Source: Lingula anatina (lineage: Eukaryota; Brachiopoda; Lingulata; Lingulida; Lingulidae). From it: a stretch of DNA of 55,019 nucleotides. The DNA lies in contig NW_019776096.1 in NCBI RefSeq assembly GCF_001039355.2, positions 14,162 to 69,180 of the forward strand, written 5' to 3'. Below, in pieces: positions 36,685 to 47,140 of the stretch. Numbering within the stretch: the stretch's first letter is position 1; each line of letters starts with the position of its first letter. The position numbers and the translations under genes are program-made. The notes beneath the pieces are model-generated. The model made no database searches. It was given only the letters and a program-made list of their open reading frames with translations, and was not told where the DNA came from.

Positions 36685-36962
36685 TGTAACGTTAGTAAGT
36701 GACAGCATGCAGCGAATAAGAGCGGGGAGTGTTTAGTAGAGTAACTTAAGTTGATTGACATGCTCTTATGGTATTTATAGAACTGCGCTTAGTGTAAACA
36801 GAGAGAAGGCCGCTACAGATTGCATGAGGTAGGAATAGAAATGAAGGAAGCGGCGCGGGTAATAACTGGACAGTAGTTCAATAAATAATAAGAAAGTTAA
36901 TATCTGAGTTGTATTTGCTACCTCGCGTAACATGACGAAGACAAGCCAACAACTTCGTCACA
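36685..36962 (+). repeat. 3' LTR
   Basis: Same length and apparently same sequence as the 5' LTR. Confidence 0.9.
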
Positions 36963-38306
36963 ATAGTACCCGCCCGATGCCAAATGAATCCAGAGAAAGG
37001 AAATACATTATAACCTTTACGGCAAAATGTTGCGATAAGGACGCTAAGTCGAGGTGATGATTTCATTTCTTTTAATCTTGATTCAGTATATGGTTGTTTC
37101 AAAAATTAATTCAAACTGTTTTCAACTTAAAACTTTCATTCCAGGTTCCACTTTTTGTAGCAGTGTGTTAATTGTCATTTAAACAAAAGTTGATAATTAA
37201 AGGGTTTAGGATGGAAAAATTATCAGGAAGCAGGAAAGAATGGAGAAAGGGCATTAATAAAGCCACCATTCACTCTCTTCGATTTTCTTCTTTCACCCAT
37301 CCCTTCCTAATTTGCTAGGCCACTATCACCAGGTTCACAATCTAACATTGAGAAGACACTAGGATACAGGTTGAATTAAAAAATACTTATATATAGGAAC
37401 TAAACCGAAGCCTTAAAATGTAATTAATGATCAATTTTTTTTTACACAATCAAGATGCAATATAAAAATAGCTTTATTATTATTTTTCAATATTTACAAA
37501 AAAAAAAGTATACGACTAAAGGTTCCTTTTTCTTTTTTGGCTGAAAAACATGAAAATATTTTTGCTGTGGAGATTTTTTAATCAACTAGTATTTTCTAAA
37601 TCGAGCGACACATAAATACATAATTATTAAAACAGGTGAAAGGAACAAAGAGCTATGCGTTAGTAATCAATTTTAATATTTGAGATCTTAAAAGTAACTA
37701 TGACAATAACACAAAAGCGCACCGAAAGTTGCGCGATGAATACCACTGGCCAGCAACGCCACACAAACTTTCACCCTAGTGTATAGTTCATGTGTTTTAG
37801 AAATGTTCCGTTATTATTCTGTAATAAGCCTTACGCATGAACTCCCTCTTTTTAAAAGCAATAGAATAACCTTTAATAATACATTATTATTGAATAACCA
37901 TTTAGATTCTAACGATATTTTTACAAAGATATATATACAGGGTAAACTTATAGACTTTTCAATGACACTATGAAGTTGCAATGAATATTACGTTGATATG
38001 AAGGCGTTGACATATTTACCTGTTCCCATTATCTTTAGCTTGAATATTCTGAGGCAGTCATAGGAATATTAATATCTTATACGTTTGCCAGCCTTTTCAC
38101 ATGGCCGTGTTTGTAACAAATTTCAAACCAGTGGACTCACCTCGCAAATCAGCCAGGTCACCTTTATCTTTCTTTATTTTTTCTGTTTGCCTATGATCAT
38201 CTTTTTCATCCCTCATTTTTCACGACAAAAACTCAAAACAATCCGACTACCCTAATTCAACATACATTTTATTCTCTCATCAACGGATATCTCGGAGCAT
38301 ATACGT
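36963..38306. other. non-coding spacer
   Basis: AT-rich, with no supported gene or repeat. Confidence 0.4.
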
Positions 38307-38476
38307 CAGTGGCGGGTTTAGGGGGGGGGGGGGTCGGGAGGGGGGGGGCTGACCGCCCTTCGATTTCTGACAAAAATCACACCAATGGCCCCCTCTTGAA
38401 ATTAGAATTTGGACCAGCTGAATAATAGTTCTAAACCGTACCAAATGACACCATTCACACTCTAAAATACCAAAAC
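38307..38476 (-). mobile_element. third CAGGGGCGGATCC-family MITE copy, partial and reversed
   Basis: Starts CAGTGGCGGGTTTAGG followed by poly-G. The interior (CACACCAATGGCCCCCTCTTGAAATT) is the reverse complement of 31207-31240, so it is the same family in the opposite orientation. Confidence 0.7.
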
Positions 38477-39606
38477 TTTTCCTTTCACCGCTTCCTTTCG
38501 TTTCGTAAAATCACAATGTGTTTTCTGTTGCTCAAAATAACAAGTCAGTTGATTACAACATATATTTCAGAGTACTGAGGTGGCTGTACATGCTAAGTCC
38601 AGTGTACTTTCAGTTGACTCACTGCAATTCACTACAAACAAAACAACCATGCTCCCTCAGGCTGCCTCAAAGATGCAGTCACCCTACGCCCTATTACATT
38701 ATCCTCATTTTGAATCAATGCTCGAATACCACGCACTATAGGTGCCAGCGAGCAGTTCACAGCTACCTGTATCAGTTTAACGGACATCGTGCCTATCATA
38801 ATTTTGGGGAGAAGGTATGTTGCTCAGCAATTGTCCTCAAATTTGCCTGTACATTTCGCATCAACAGCTTAATACATATCATTCTTATTATAAAATAAAA
38901 TGATAAACAAACTAATCAAAATAAAAATAGTAAATAAAATGTGTATGATAATAAGATATTATAATTATTATAATCACTTTTTCGCATCACTGCCAAACGC
39001 CACCCCCTATGAACATAATGACCATTGGTGACGACAAGAACGCCACCATGTGACTATGTATGTCACTGAAGGTATATAAGCGCGAAATTTTGAAATTGCG
39101 TTCATTCAACACAGGAGATTTGGAGCAACAAGGAGGATGTACTGCGCCTCGTATCAAGCGAAAAGGACACAGGATTCAACTCACATTTCTCCGAATCTTT
39201 TCCTCATCCCAAGTCAACGCATCGCTCATCGACAAATGCTGTTTCTTGCACACGCAGTCGTCTGGACGGTGGATTCGACGTTTCTCTTAGCTGGCCAGCT
39301 TAAACCTTCGCTTCTCTCCACGAGGACTCGTCACTCAGGAATCTTCGCAGGATACATCATCGTCTCTCTGCTTTTGTGGGCTTCATTGTTTTTAGTGTTA
39401 TTGCATGTGTTTCCATGCATTCCAGGTTATTTCTTATTGCAGGTCCAGGATGCAGAGTGCTGATATAGGTAAGAAAGCTAATTAATCCGTATTTATTTCT
39501 GTTAACAGAACTCGATTATGGCGATTCCCGATAGAGCTCCCACTGACGACTGCAAGGAGAAGAGGGCCACGTCTACACTTCAGATACTTCGATCAATCCT
39601 TGGTGC
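38477..39606. other. unexplained GC-richer region with a TATA box
   Basis: From about 39060 base composition changes. GTATATAAGCGCG is followed 30 bp later by CATTCAACACAGG. Splice-like sites occur (a donor near ATAGGTAAG at 39465-39473 and an acceptor ending TTAACAG near 39508). Two overlapping frames exist (39060-39290 and 39137-39463) but neither resembles a known protein. It could be part of an LTR-type element or a non-coding transcript. Confidence 0.35.
39073..39080 (+). promoter_or_regulatory. TATA box candidate
   Basis: TATATAAG, with an initiator-like CATTCAAC about 30 bp downstream. The gene driven, if any, is unknown. Confidence 0.4.
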
Positions 39607-39904
39607 CAGCAAGTCCTGCCATGGTCTGTCTACGAGGTGGCTGCATCGGGGGAAGCGTCCAGCGAAGCCTGCCATGGTCTGCCTACGAGGTGGCTGCATC
39701 GTGGGAAAGCGTCCAGCGAGTCCTCCCATACAAGTTGCCCGCATTGGGGGAAGCGTCCAAGGCATATGGTGTTTCACCGGGAAGGAATATCCTTAAAGGT
39801 ATTGTGCCATTGGGAGGGGGAAAGTATTGAAATCTCGTTAATCCATTTTACTTTGTTTACAGAACTCAAGTTGGCTGCATAAGGGGAAGCGTTCAGCGAG
39901 TCCT
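39607..39904. repeat. degenerate tandem repeat of about 54 bp
   Basis: Three copies at 39607-39659, 39660-39713 and 39714-39757 share GGCTGCATCG, GGGAAGCGTCCAGCG and CCTGCCATGGTCTG. A partial fourth at 39863-39904 runs into the assembly gap. Confidence 0.75.
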
Positions 39905-39905
39905 N
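39905..39905. other. single-N assembly gap
   Basis: One N inside the last partial repeat copy. Probably a contig join, so distance and order across it are uncertain. Confidence 0.8.
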
Positions 39906-40258
39906 TTGGGTCTTGGCTATATTGATTCCAACTTTTTTTTACAAATTAGACTACAAAAATAACTGGATCCTGTTTGAGAAACGAATTATTTTGTTGATGG
40001 ATTTCATTAAAAACTTACACATTTTAGAATCAGTTTCTGGATTTAAGGTTTTTTCATTGCTGGTAGAAGATTACCATAATACGTGACTCAGTGACTTGAC
40101 CAGTGAGAGTAGTCAAACATGAGGAAGAACCATGTATTGACGGATATAGCATATCCAGAAGGGTCTAAGATTTAAAACATTATATTTATGATCTCAACTG
40201 ATGTCTAATGACCTCTATGAAAACAGTTTGTTGACTGATGTGTTGGTTTAATTTTTAG

Positions 40259-40337
40259 GGAGATGATCTCCCTGAAATCTGACCGTCCTATATCTCTATG
40301 ACAACAGTTTGATAATTGACATGTTTGCTTTATTTCA
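40259..40337 (+). repeat. 79-bp duplication of the PPP1R42 exon head
   Basis: The sequence from GGAGATGATCTC to the downstream TTTATTTCA copies the first about 50 bp of the real exon plus its intron end. A still older partial copy lies at about 40210-40258. The decoy exon lacks GCCATGTGCC and hits a TGA after seven codons. Confidence 0.75.
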
Positions 40338-40338
40338 G

Positions 40339-40999
40339 GGAGATGATCTCGCCATGTGCCGAAATCTGACCGTCCTATATCTCTATGACAACAAGTTACC
40401 CAAGGTTCCTGTGCTGCTTCAGAACCAGAACTTAACACACCTGTACCTGCAGAACAACCACATCACCAGAATGGAGAACCTGGCACCACTACGGAGGCTG
40501 ACAAAACTGTAAGTGGCAGCGTATATGTGACAGTCCCTCTTTATTACTGTTCAAAATATCGTACATGTATTTGTTACAAAAAGATACCAGTTCATGTATT
40601 ATAGAATTTGTTATCCAAAATTTGATTTATAAGCTGTTTGATTCTCAGTTATTTAGATTATAGTCAGTTATTACTTCATAATTACTTTTCTTTTGTAACT
40701 TTTTAAAGCTTACAAGCATCATGATCAACTGAAGTATAGTTTTCCTATATTCCAACAATTGTTTAACAAATTTCTTATGAAAAATACAAATATGATTTTT
40801 TCATTTAAACAAAGAGAGTGAATTTTTCAATTGAAAAAACTGTAAACATTTTTCTTCCAGTTACTTGGGTGGCAATTCAATCACAGTTGTAGAAGGTTTA
40901 GAGAAACTGGACATGCTGCAAGAGTTTCACATAGAAAATCAGAATTTACCACCAGGAGAAAAGCTGCTATTTGATCCAAGATCATTAAAAACACTATCA
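40339..40999 (+). CDS. PPP1R42: PPP1R42 (TLRR/LRRC67) fragment, two internal exons
   Basis: Exon 1 of the fragment is 40339-40508 (acceptor TTTATTTCAG, donor CT|GTAAGT). Exon 2 is 40861-40999 (acceptor TTTCTTCCAG, donor CTATCA|GTAAGT). Together they encode about 103 residues with SDS22-type leucine-rich repeats (LTVLYLYDNKLPKV, LTHLYLQNNHITRMENL, LTKLYLGGNSITVVEGL), then FHIENQNLPPGEKLLFDPRS. That last block is characteristic of protein phosphatase 1 regulatory subunit 42, a ciliary/centrosomal and testis-associated PP1 regulator of about 310 residues. The N-terminal exons and the later LRR and tail exons were not found. The upstream side is cut by the gap at 39905, and a 4.2-kb inverted-repeat structure starts 400 bp downstream. 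It may be a gene with very long introns, a fragment, or a mis-assembly. Confidence 0.85.
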
Positions 41000-41398
41000 G
41001 TAAGTAGATCAAGAAACAGGGCCACAAAACAGTTAAGAGATGAAATTTTTTAGAAAAAGTGTAAAACGTGCAATTGGTGCTCTAGTTATTTTAATAAAAC
41101 AATAGAAAACCATCTGTTGATATGTAGGGAATCAATAATCAAAACACTATAGAATATGCATAGAAAACCTTTGATCATATTGATTTTACTTCTTTTACCT
41201 CACAATCCTGTAAAGGGCTTGGCATTTTGGATCTTTGAAGCCTGTGTTATGTTAAGCTTCTCCTGCATCTTTATCCCCTCTATTCATAATTATATAATGT
41301 CAGGTGAGTGCCCAGCTTATAATAAACCTCCCATTGTTACAAGTCATGCTCCAGTTCATGCTGATGAATAACTTGTTATAAGGTGGAGCAAAGGTTTA

Positions 41399-42115
41399 TT
41401 AAGTGCCATTTCACGAGAGAATCAACCAAATCAGCCAAAATGTGGCAAGGTGGGGGTCAACAGATTCAACCCAAATTTTCTGTGTTTGATAACTGTTACA
41501 AAAGATGTTGAAAACACACTTCAAAAAAATTCTGAAAATTCTGGAAAAAATAGATATTGCCATCTGAAATTTGGGGGTCCTGACTACACAAAATATCATA
41601 ACAAAAGTAGTGGAAGTTTGCTTGAGAATTCCATGAAGGATTTAACATTTCAGCTTTAACTATTCCATTTTTCTAAGGGTCCATGCCAAGACCTTTCGGG
41701 TGATGTGTGACTAAAATGTCAATCACGTTGCTATAGTAACGAATTTGGCCTGTGAAAAGAGGGTACAAAATCAAGGTCAAAAATCAGCACTCGCCGATTG
41801 GCAAATTTAGCCTAACACGGCGTCGAATGTGAATGAAATAAGGCAATTTTTGAACAGTTAAGGTCTTGAGCTTTGTAATTACGCAATAAAAAGTACTGCA
41901 CCTCGTCAGGATACGTTGGGGTGGACGTCTAGAATGAGGGGTATAAGCGGTGAGTTAAACAGTGATTCCGGTCCACAGTGCCGTTCAAATGCGTCTCATT
42001 TTTATAAATCGTACTTTTTGTTTATATTAATATAATAGAAAATATTCTTAAAGTTTTATTAAGGTTATTGTAACGATTAGAGGATAAAGAAAATATTTCG
42101 AAACTATCGTTTACG
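41399..42115 (+). repeat. left arm of long inverted repeat
   Basis: Outer edge near TTAAGTGCCATTTCACGAG, inner edge ACTATCGTTTACG. Pairs with 44924-45631. Confidence 0.85.
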
Positions 42116-42148
42116 ACTCTGCGTCATTGACCCCAAAATGTGCACAAC

Positions 42149-43799
42149 ATGGCGGAAGGAGGCGGACTTAGATGTGAGATAGCGAATATTCCTGGTGCAG
42201 AAAATATACCGTGCGGACTCAGTATTCCATACAAATGCCACACGAGCTGTGTTTTGCTTAGGGAGTGTACCAGAGACGTTAAAAACCACTTAAAAACCTG
42301 AAAGTGCTTCATGTCCAGAAACGAGCTACAGATAGAAAGGAGCTTATTCTTCAAAGTTATTTCGACTTTGACCCCGAGAATGAACTACTTAACTAAACTA
42401 TATGTCCAGCACACAGGTTTCGTTTAGGGACGAACTGGACTACGTCCAAAAAGTGCCGGTACCCACTTCTCAAAGAGAAAGGGAAACCCTCTTCTTACCA
42501 AGCAATTGGCGTCGAGATTTCCAAGGAGCTGAAACTAGATTTTGGTGTGTTGGTCCCAGTAGGGTCATGTAAGTATAATGGCTATATCGGCTAATTGTAG
42601 TTTACCAACAATGGAAAAAGCATAACAAATTTTAAAACTCACCCAGTTTATATCTACACAGTCACTATACAATGATAGGAGATCTTGTAGCATATTTTTA
42701 TACGAAATTATTGTGAAATGGAACATTTATATTAGAGTAACTCACTTGCATGTATTCAATGATTGTTTGTGCACATATATTATGTAACAATTTTTATTAA
42801 TATTGTAGAAATTTAAGTAGTGTATTTGGTTGATACTTAGTTGAAAGGTGATACCATTCTTTTTTTCAGCTCTTTGTAAAAGGTGTAAAGAGAAAGAGAC
42901 TGCTCGTCAAGGGGGCGTCTCGATAGTCTGAAGGTTCATTGGTCCGAAGGAATCAAGGGTTCATTGGTCCGAAGGTTCTATAGTGACTATTGAACATTCG
43001 GACTATTGCTACAGCCCCCTTGTCACCATGAGAAGTATACAGCAACTAAAGATACAACTGTGGCTTCTATGTCTAAACTTTCTTCAGCCCAAGAAGAAAC
43101 TGAAGTAAGTTATAATATTATTTCCATGCACAGTTTTAGCAATACTGTAATTATTAAGGTGCACACTACTGATATAAATATATAGCAGTTCCTCCACTGT
43201 TCTCATATTGAAGTAGAGATTTTGTAAATCACTCAGTTTGTTTTTACATTGTTAAAGTACAGATTTTATTTGTAAATCAGGACTTTGAGGCTAGTGACCA
43301 TTAGATGGTTTATTGAAGATTTGATGTGAAAAGCTTCTTTTGTTGAGGTACACTAATACTTTTTTCACCTCTCCGATTATTAAGGTTACAATAACTGAAG
43401 ATCCTCTTTTTACAGCATGCAAGGTTAGACATGCCAGTGTCAGGCAGCAGCAGCAATGGCAGCTCACAAAGTAGTGGGAGGACAGACCTTGAAGCTTCTT
43501 GGGTCTCTACACCTGTAAAGAACCAGGACCTGGGGAATTTGAATAATTTTCTTGTTCGTGGTGGGTTTGAACCAGCCATAGGTCAACTTAAATCTAGCTA
43601 TGACACTGCTGCCCCAAGAACGAGAAGGTATTACAAACAGAAAGCAAGAGAAGGCATCAACTTGGTTCTGAACTGTTTGTCACTTGGTCATGAAGAAGCT
43701 GTCTGGAGATATGTTCAGAAAGCGGATATGGAAACCAGTACCATCAACGCACTGATAGCCTGTTATGAAAGTGCAGATTCAAGAAAACTCAACGCATAA
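42149..43799 (+). pseudogene. decayed spliced gene with cysteine/histidine motif inside the inverted repeat
   Basis: Three exons with consistent phases: about 42149-42568 (donor TCAT|GTAAGT), 42870-43104 (acceptor TTTTTTTCAG, donor GAA|GTAAGT) and 43416-43799 (acceptor TTTTTACAG, stop TAA). Exon 1 starts with ATGGCGGAAGG but shifts frame near an A-rich run at about 42290, then meets a TAA at 42394 before an ICPAHRFRLGTNW...KKCRYP block. That block (C-x2-H, later C-x2-C in SLCKRCKEK across the intron) looks zinc-binding. Exon 2 is broken by a 113-bp MITE. Exon 3 has a Ser/Gly-rich stretch and then a helical, charged domain (RTRRYYKQKAREGINLVLNC). AATAAA signals follow at about 43903 and 43964. 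The exact family is not identified. It resembles accessory zinc-finger proteins spread with invertebrate DNA elements, which is an inference. Confidence 0.55.
42909..43021. mobile_element. 113-bp MITE inside exon 2 of the decayed gene
   Basis: Ends AAGGGGGC and GCCCCCTT. GTC repeats on both sides (42906-42908 and 43022-43024). The interior holds repeats of GGTTCATTGGTCCGAAGG. Without it the reading frame continues (ETAR-HHEKYTATKD). Confidence 0.8.
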
Positions 43800-43979
43800 G
43801 TCTGCCGCTGTATATGTATTAGTGCAAGACGTTTTTAGTCTAATGAAAGGCTCTACAGTGCATTTTTATTGGTGCTTTATTTTTCTTAATTTTCAAAATT
43901 ACAATAAAATATATATTATTATCTTTAAGCAATCTGATTTTCTTTGAATGAGAAATGGAAATGAATAAAAACAGATATC

Positions 43980-44649
43980 ATCCACCTAAAATGAGTGCTT
44001 CAATAATAATTTTTAAAAATGAAAAGTTACATAAAAAGTACGACCTTGCTCCAAAGATAAAAATATAACATGGATACACTGTGGAGCATTACATATATTT
44101 TTAAAGGGGATGCTGATATTACATGCTTATATTACATTTTGCATCAGCCATACGGCTTGTTCCCAATGAAAATATTATCCCACATAGATCAATCCAACTC
44201 CCCAGATAAACAGATTTTAAAAACACGAAAAATAACCAATGATTTGCTGAACACTCAGTCATGCATCCTTGTTGAACAGTTTCTTATTTGTTTTTTATTC
44301 ATCATTTCTCATGAGACTTCAAGGGGAGCAATTTTTGTTCACACTTGTCCTTGCCTGCTTGTGCTGAATAAAGAAGCCTGTCTGTTCAGATAAAGCTGGT
44401 ATCACTATGGACAAAATGTAGGAGCACAGTGGTAGCACCCAACAACATCTAAACTAATATTTCTCCAAAGCTGTCCATGTTTGTTTTCAGCTGGCAGACA
44501 GATTTATCTAGCAGAAATATAACTGCAACCCAGTTCTAACTGGCTTTCTCCACTCAGTTGATCTGAAAAACAAAATGAAAATATAGTTTTACAAATATAT
44601 CCTTGCTTATAATTTTCTGGAAACTATGAAATTTACCCAGATGAAAGGC
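43980..44649. other. non-coding DNA between the decayed gene and the direct repeat
   Basis: A 107-codon plus-strand frame (44070-44393) has no coding character. No gene is supported. Confidence 0.35.
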
Positions 44650-44907
44650 TTTCTATAAGCAAGGTCCTATCTACTGTAGCAATGATAAAAGCCACCTTTC
44701 AAGCTAGTTATTACAACAATCATCAATGATATTGAAACAAACATTGATTGTAATACTTAACAACAATATTTTTCAAAGAGAAACGTATATAATCATANGG
44801 GTTTCTATAAGCAAGGTCCTATCTACTGTAGCAATGATAAAAGCCACCTTTCAAGCTAATTATTACAACAATCATCAATGATATTGAAACAAACATTGAT
44901 TGTAATA
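44650..44907. repeat. 106-bp direct repeat around a single-N gap
   Basis: 44650-44755 and 44802-44907 differ at one position seen by eye (CTAGTTA/CTAATTA). The N is at 44798, just before the second copy. This may be an unresolved contig-end overlap. Confidence 0.85.
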
Positions 44908-44923
44908 TTGATTGAGTTATGGA

Positions 44924-45631
44924 CGTAAACGATAGTTTCGAAATATTTTCTTTATCCTCTAATCGTTACAATAACGTTAATAAAACTTTAAGAATATTTT
45001 CTTTTATATTAATATAAACAAAAAGTACGATTTATAAAAATGAGACGCATTTGAACGGTACTGTGGACCGGAATCACTGTATAACTCACCGCTCATACCC
45101 CTCATTCTAGACGTCCACCCCAACGTATCCTGACGAGGTGCAGTATTTTTTATTGCGTAATTACAAAGCTCAAGACCTTAACTGTTCAAAAATTGCCTTA
45201 TTTCATTCATATTCGACGCCGTGTTAGGCTAAATTTGCCAATCGGCGAGTGCTGATTTTTGACCGTGATTTTGTACCCTCTTTTCACGGGCCAAATTCGT
45301 TACTATAGCAACGTGATTGACATTTAAGTCACACATCACCCGAAAGGTCTTGGCATGGACCCTTAGAAAAAGGGAATAGTAAAAGCTGAAATGTTAAATC
45401 CTTCATGGAATTCTCAAGCAAACTTCCACTACTTTTGTTACGATATTTTGTGTAGTCAGGACCCCCAAATTTCAGATGGCAATATCTATTTTTTCCAGAA
45501 TTTTCAGAATTTTTTTGAAGTGTGTTTTCAACATCTTTTGTAACAGTTATCAAACACAGAAAATTTGGGTTGAATCTGTTGACCCCCACCTTGCCGCTAT
45601 TTGGTTGATTCTCTCGTGAAATGGCACTTAA
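44924..45631 (-). repeat. right arm of long inverted repeat
   Basis: Reverse complement of 41399-42115, including the frame ending in PCQDLSGDV. Confidence 0.85.
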
Positions 45632-46689
45632 GTGACTTTTAGTTATGAAATATAAAAGCATTTTCATGAAAAAAAGACCTTGCATAGACCAAGCATACAC
45701 GTGTACCAGAACAAGCTGGTTTTCCAAGAAATGAATTTAAATAAATCTACTGCAATTAACGATCTCATACATATTAAAATGCTGATTTTTAAATTTAAAC
45801 TTTGCACATTACGTATTTAAACCTTATTTTTCTTAACCCCAAGCTTTTAATCAATTCATGTATTTTATTCAAGAAAATCACTTAAACGGCACGTCACGGT
45901 GTCCCTTGTGTTATCACTTTTCCTGGCGCTCCTTTCTTGTATCACCAATAAATCTGATTGCACTCAGCGGGAGTCGCAGCGAAGTTTGACGTAGATTCAT
46001 TGGGGATGTGCCCCAAGTTCTAACTTAAAGCAATAATAACTCTTCCTTTGAGATTCAAAATTCCGCAAGAAATACATTGTAAACAACGCCTGGAAATATA
46101 TTCTATTGCATTTTCCCACTAAAACGACTGTTATTGTAGTAAAACTAAAATCTGTGCTTGTCACTTGGGCTTTCGATGCCTTTCTTTACGGTCGACAAGT
46201 GCATCCGTTGCCAATGACGTTTAGGTGTCACGCGGATTCTCGCGTTCATTCGAGACCAAAATAACATGGCGGGAAACCCTCAGACTTAAGTTGCGAGTTT
46301 TTGTACAGTGCGTCGGATAACGAAAAGCCCAGAATTGCACACACTGTAGATATAAATGCATTTTGAGCAATAAGACGAATATATCTTATGAATCTTATAA
46401 TATTGTTATATAGTGTTGTTGTTGTCTGCTTTTCCCGCGGTTTTAAGTAGGTCACCAGAAACTATCGCTCGATATCGCGTGACTATCATGTCAGAGAGAG
46501 GGCTCCTTCAGTTAAAATCTCTTAAGAGATTTTAACAAAAAACCGTACGTTTAGGAAAAAAACCCTGGATTAACTTTGAATGCAGGAATGGGGTCGTTGA
46601 CCATTGGTAAGTACGGGAAAATTGCCGTTTTTTCCAGGAAAATCGTATTTTTGGCCAAAACGAAGAGTTATTATGACTTTAAAAGAGCA
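45632..46689. other. spacer with a perfect palindrome and promoter-like motifs
   Basis: Around 46210-46500 GC rises, with ATGGCGGGAAACC (E2F-like) at 46265 and TTTTCCCGCGG near 46430, as in divergent CpG promoters. No coding exon could be tied to it. A diverged fragment of the AGCGAGAATCCCC MITE family lies near 45950-46010. Confidence 0.35.
46511..46536. repeat. perfect 26-bp palindrome
   Basis: GTTAAAATCTCTT followed directly by its exact reverse complement, with no loop. Confidence 0.9.
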
Positions 46690-47140
46690 TAGGGGAGACC
46701 GGGGCTAGTTGGCCCAGTTAGACACTTTTGACCTTGTAGAGCCAACTAGGAATGGGTTAGAGTAACAAAACCGCCACGGGGCAAGTTGGCCCCAGGGTCG
46801 GGGCAAGTTGCCCCCCCCCCCTATGCGAAAATGAAGTATATATCCCATGTAAACGCCTTGAAATACATTTTTAATTTATTTAATTGATTCATCTATGATG
46901 AATAAATAGTTCAAACGAGGCAGATTTATTGAGGTTTCCGTACGTCACGTTGTGTGTGTGTGTTGGTGGGAGGGGGGTGTGTGTTGCAAGAACCAAAAAA
47001 TCTATCAATAAAATTTGTTTTGTTTTAATTAAGAATAAATTAATAATGATATAAAGCAAGATTTTAATGAATGAAAATGAATAATAAATTTCCGTTTTAA
47101 AAGAAAGTTACAAATTCAGTTTTAAACCATTGAGTTTGTT

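Larger units (their letters stand above)
32538..36962 (+). mobile_element. non-autonomous LTR retrotransposon, 4.4 kb, identical LTRs
   Basis: Two direct 278-bp repeats (32538-32815 and 36685-36962) start TGTAACG and end CTTCGTCACA, and no difference was seen by eye. The element is flanked by ATAG on both sides (32534-32537 and 36963-36966). TGGTGGAGGATGCG two bases after the 5' LTR is a plausible tRNA primer-binding site, and a purine-rich GGGAGATAA precedes the 3' LTR. The 3869-bp interior has no open frame above 80 codons and no gag, protease, reverse transcriptase or integrase motif. This is the architecture of a large retrotransposon derivative (LARD) mobilised by proteins from another element. 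Strand is inferred from the primer site. Confidence 0.88.
41399..45631. mobile_element. 4.2-kb long-inverted-repeat element carrying a decayed gene
   Basis: Arms at 41399-42115 and 44924-45631 are inverted copies of about 710 bp with few differences. They enclose about 2.8 kb that includes a spliced gene (42149-43799). Both arms contain the same inward-facing frame (FNPNFLCLITVTKDVENTLQ and on). No transposase was recognised. A DNA transposon with long terminal inverted repeats and a passenger gene is the simplest reading. A palindromic segmental duplication is the alternative. The gap at 44798 lies between gene and right arm. Confidence 0.65.

Noticed and set aside
39580-39882. Overlapping frames across the 54-bp tandem repeat
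   Set aside because: All forward frames are open at once because of repeat composition. None resembles a protein.
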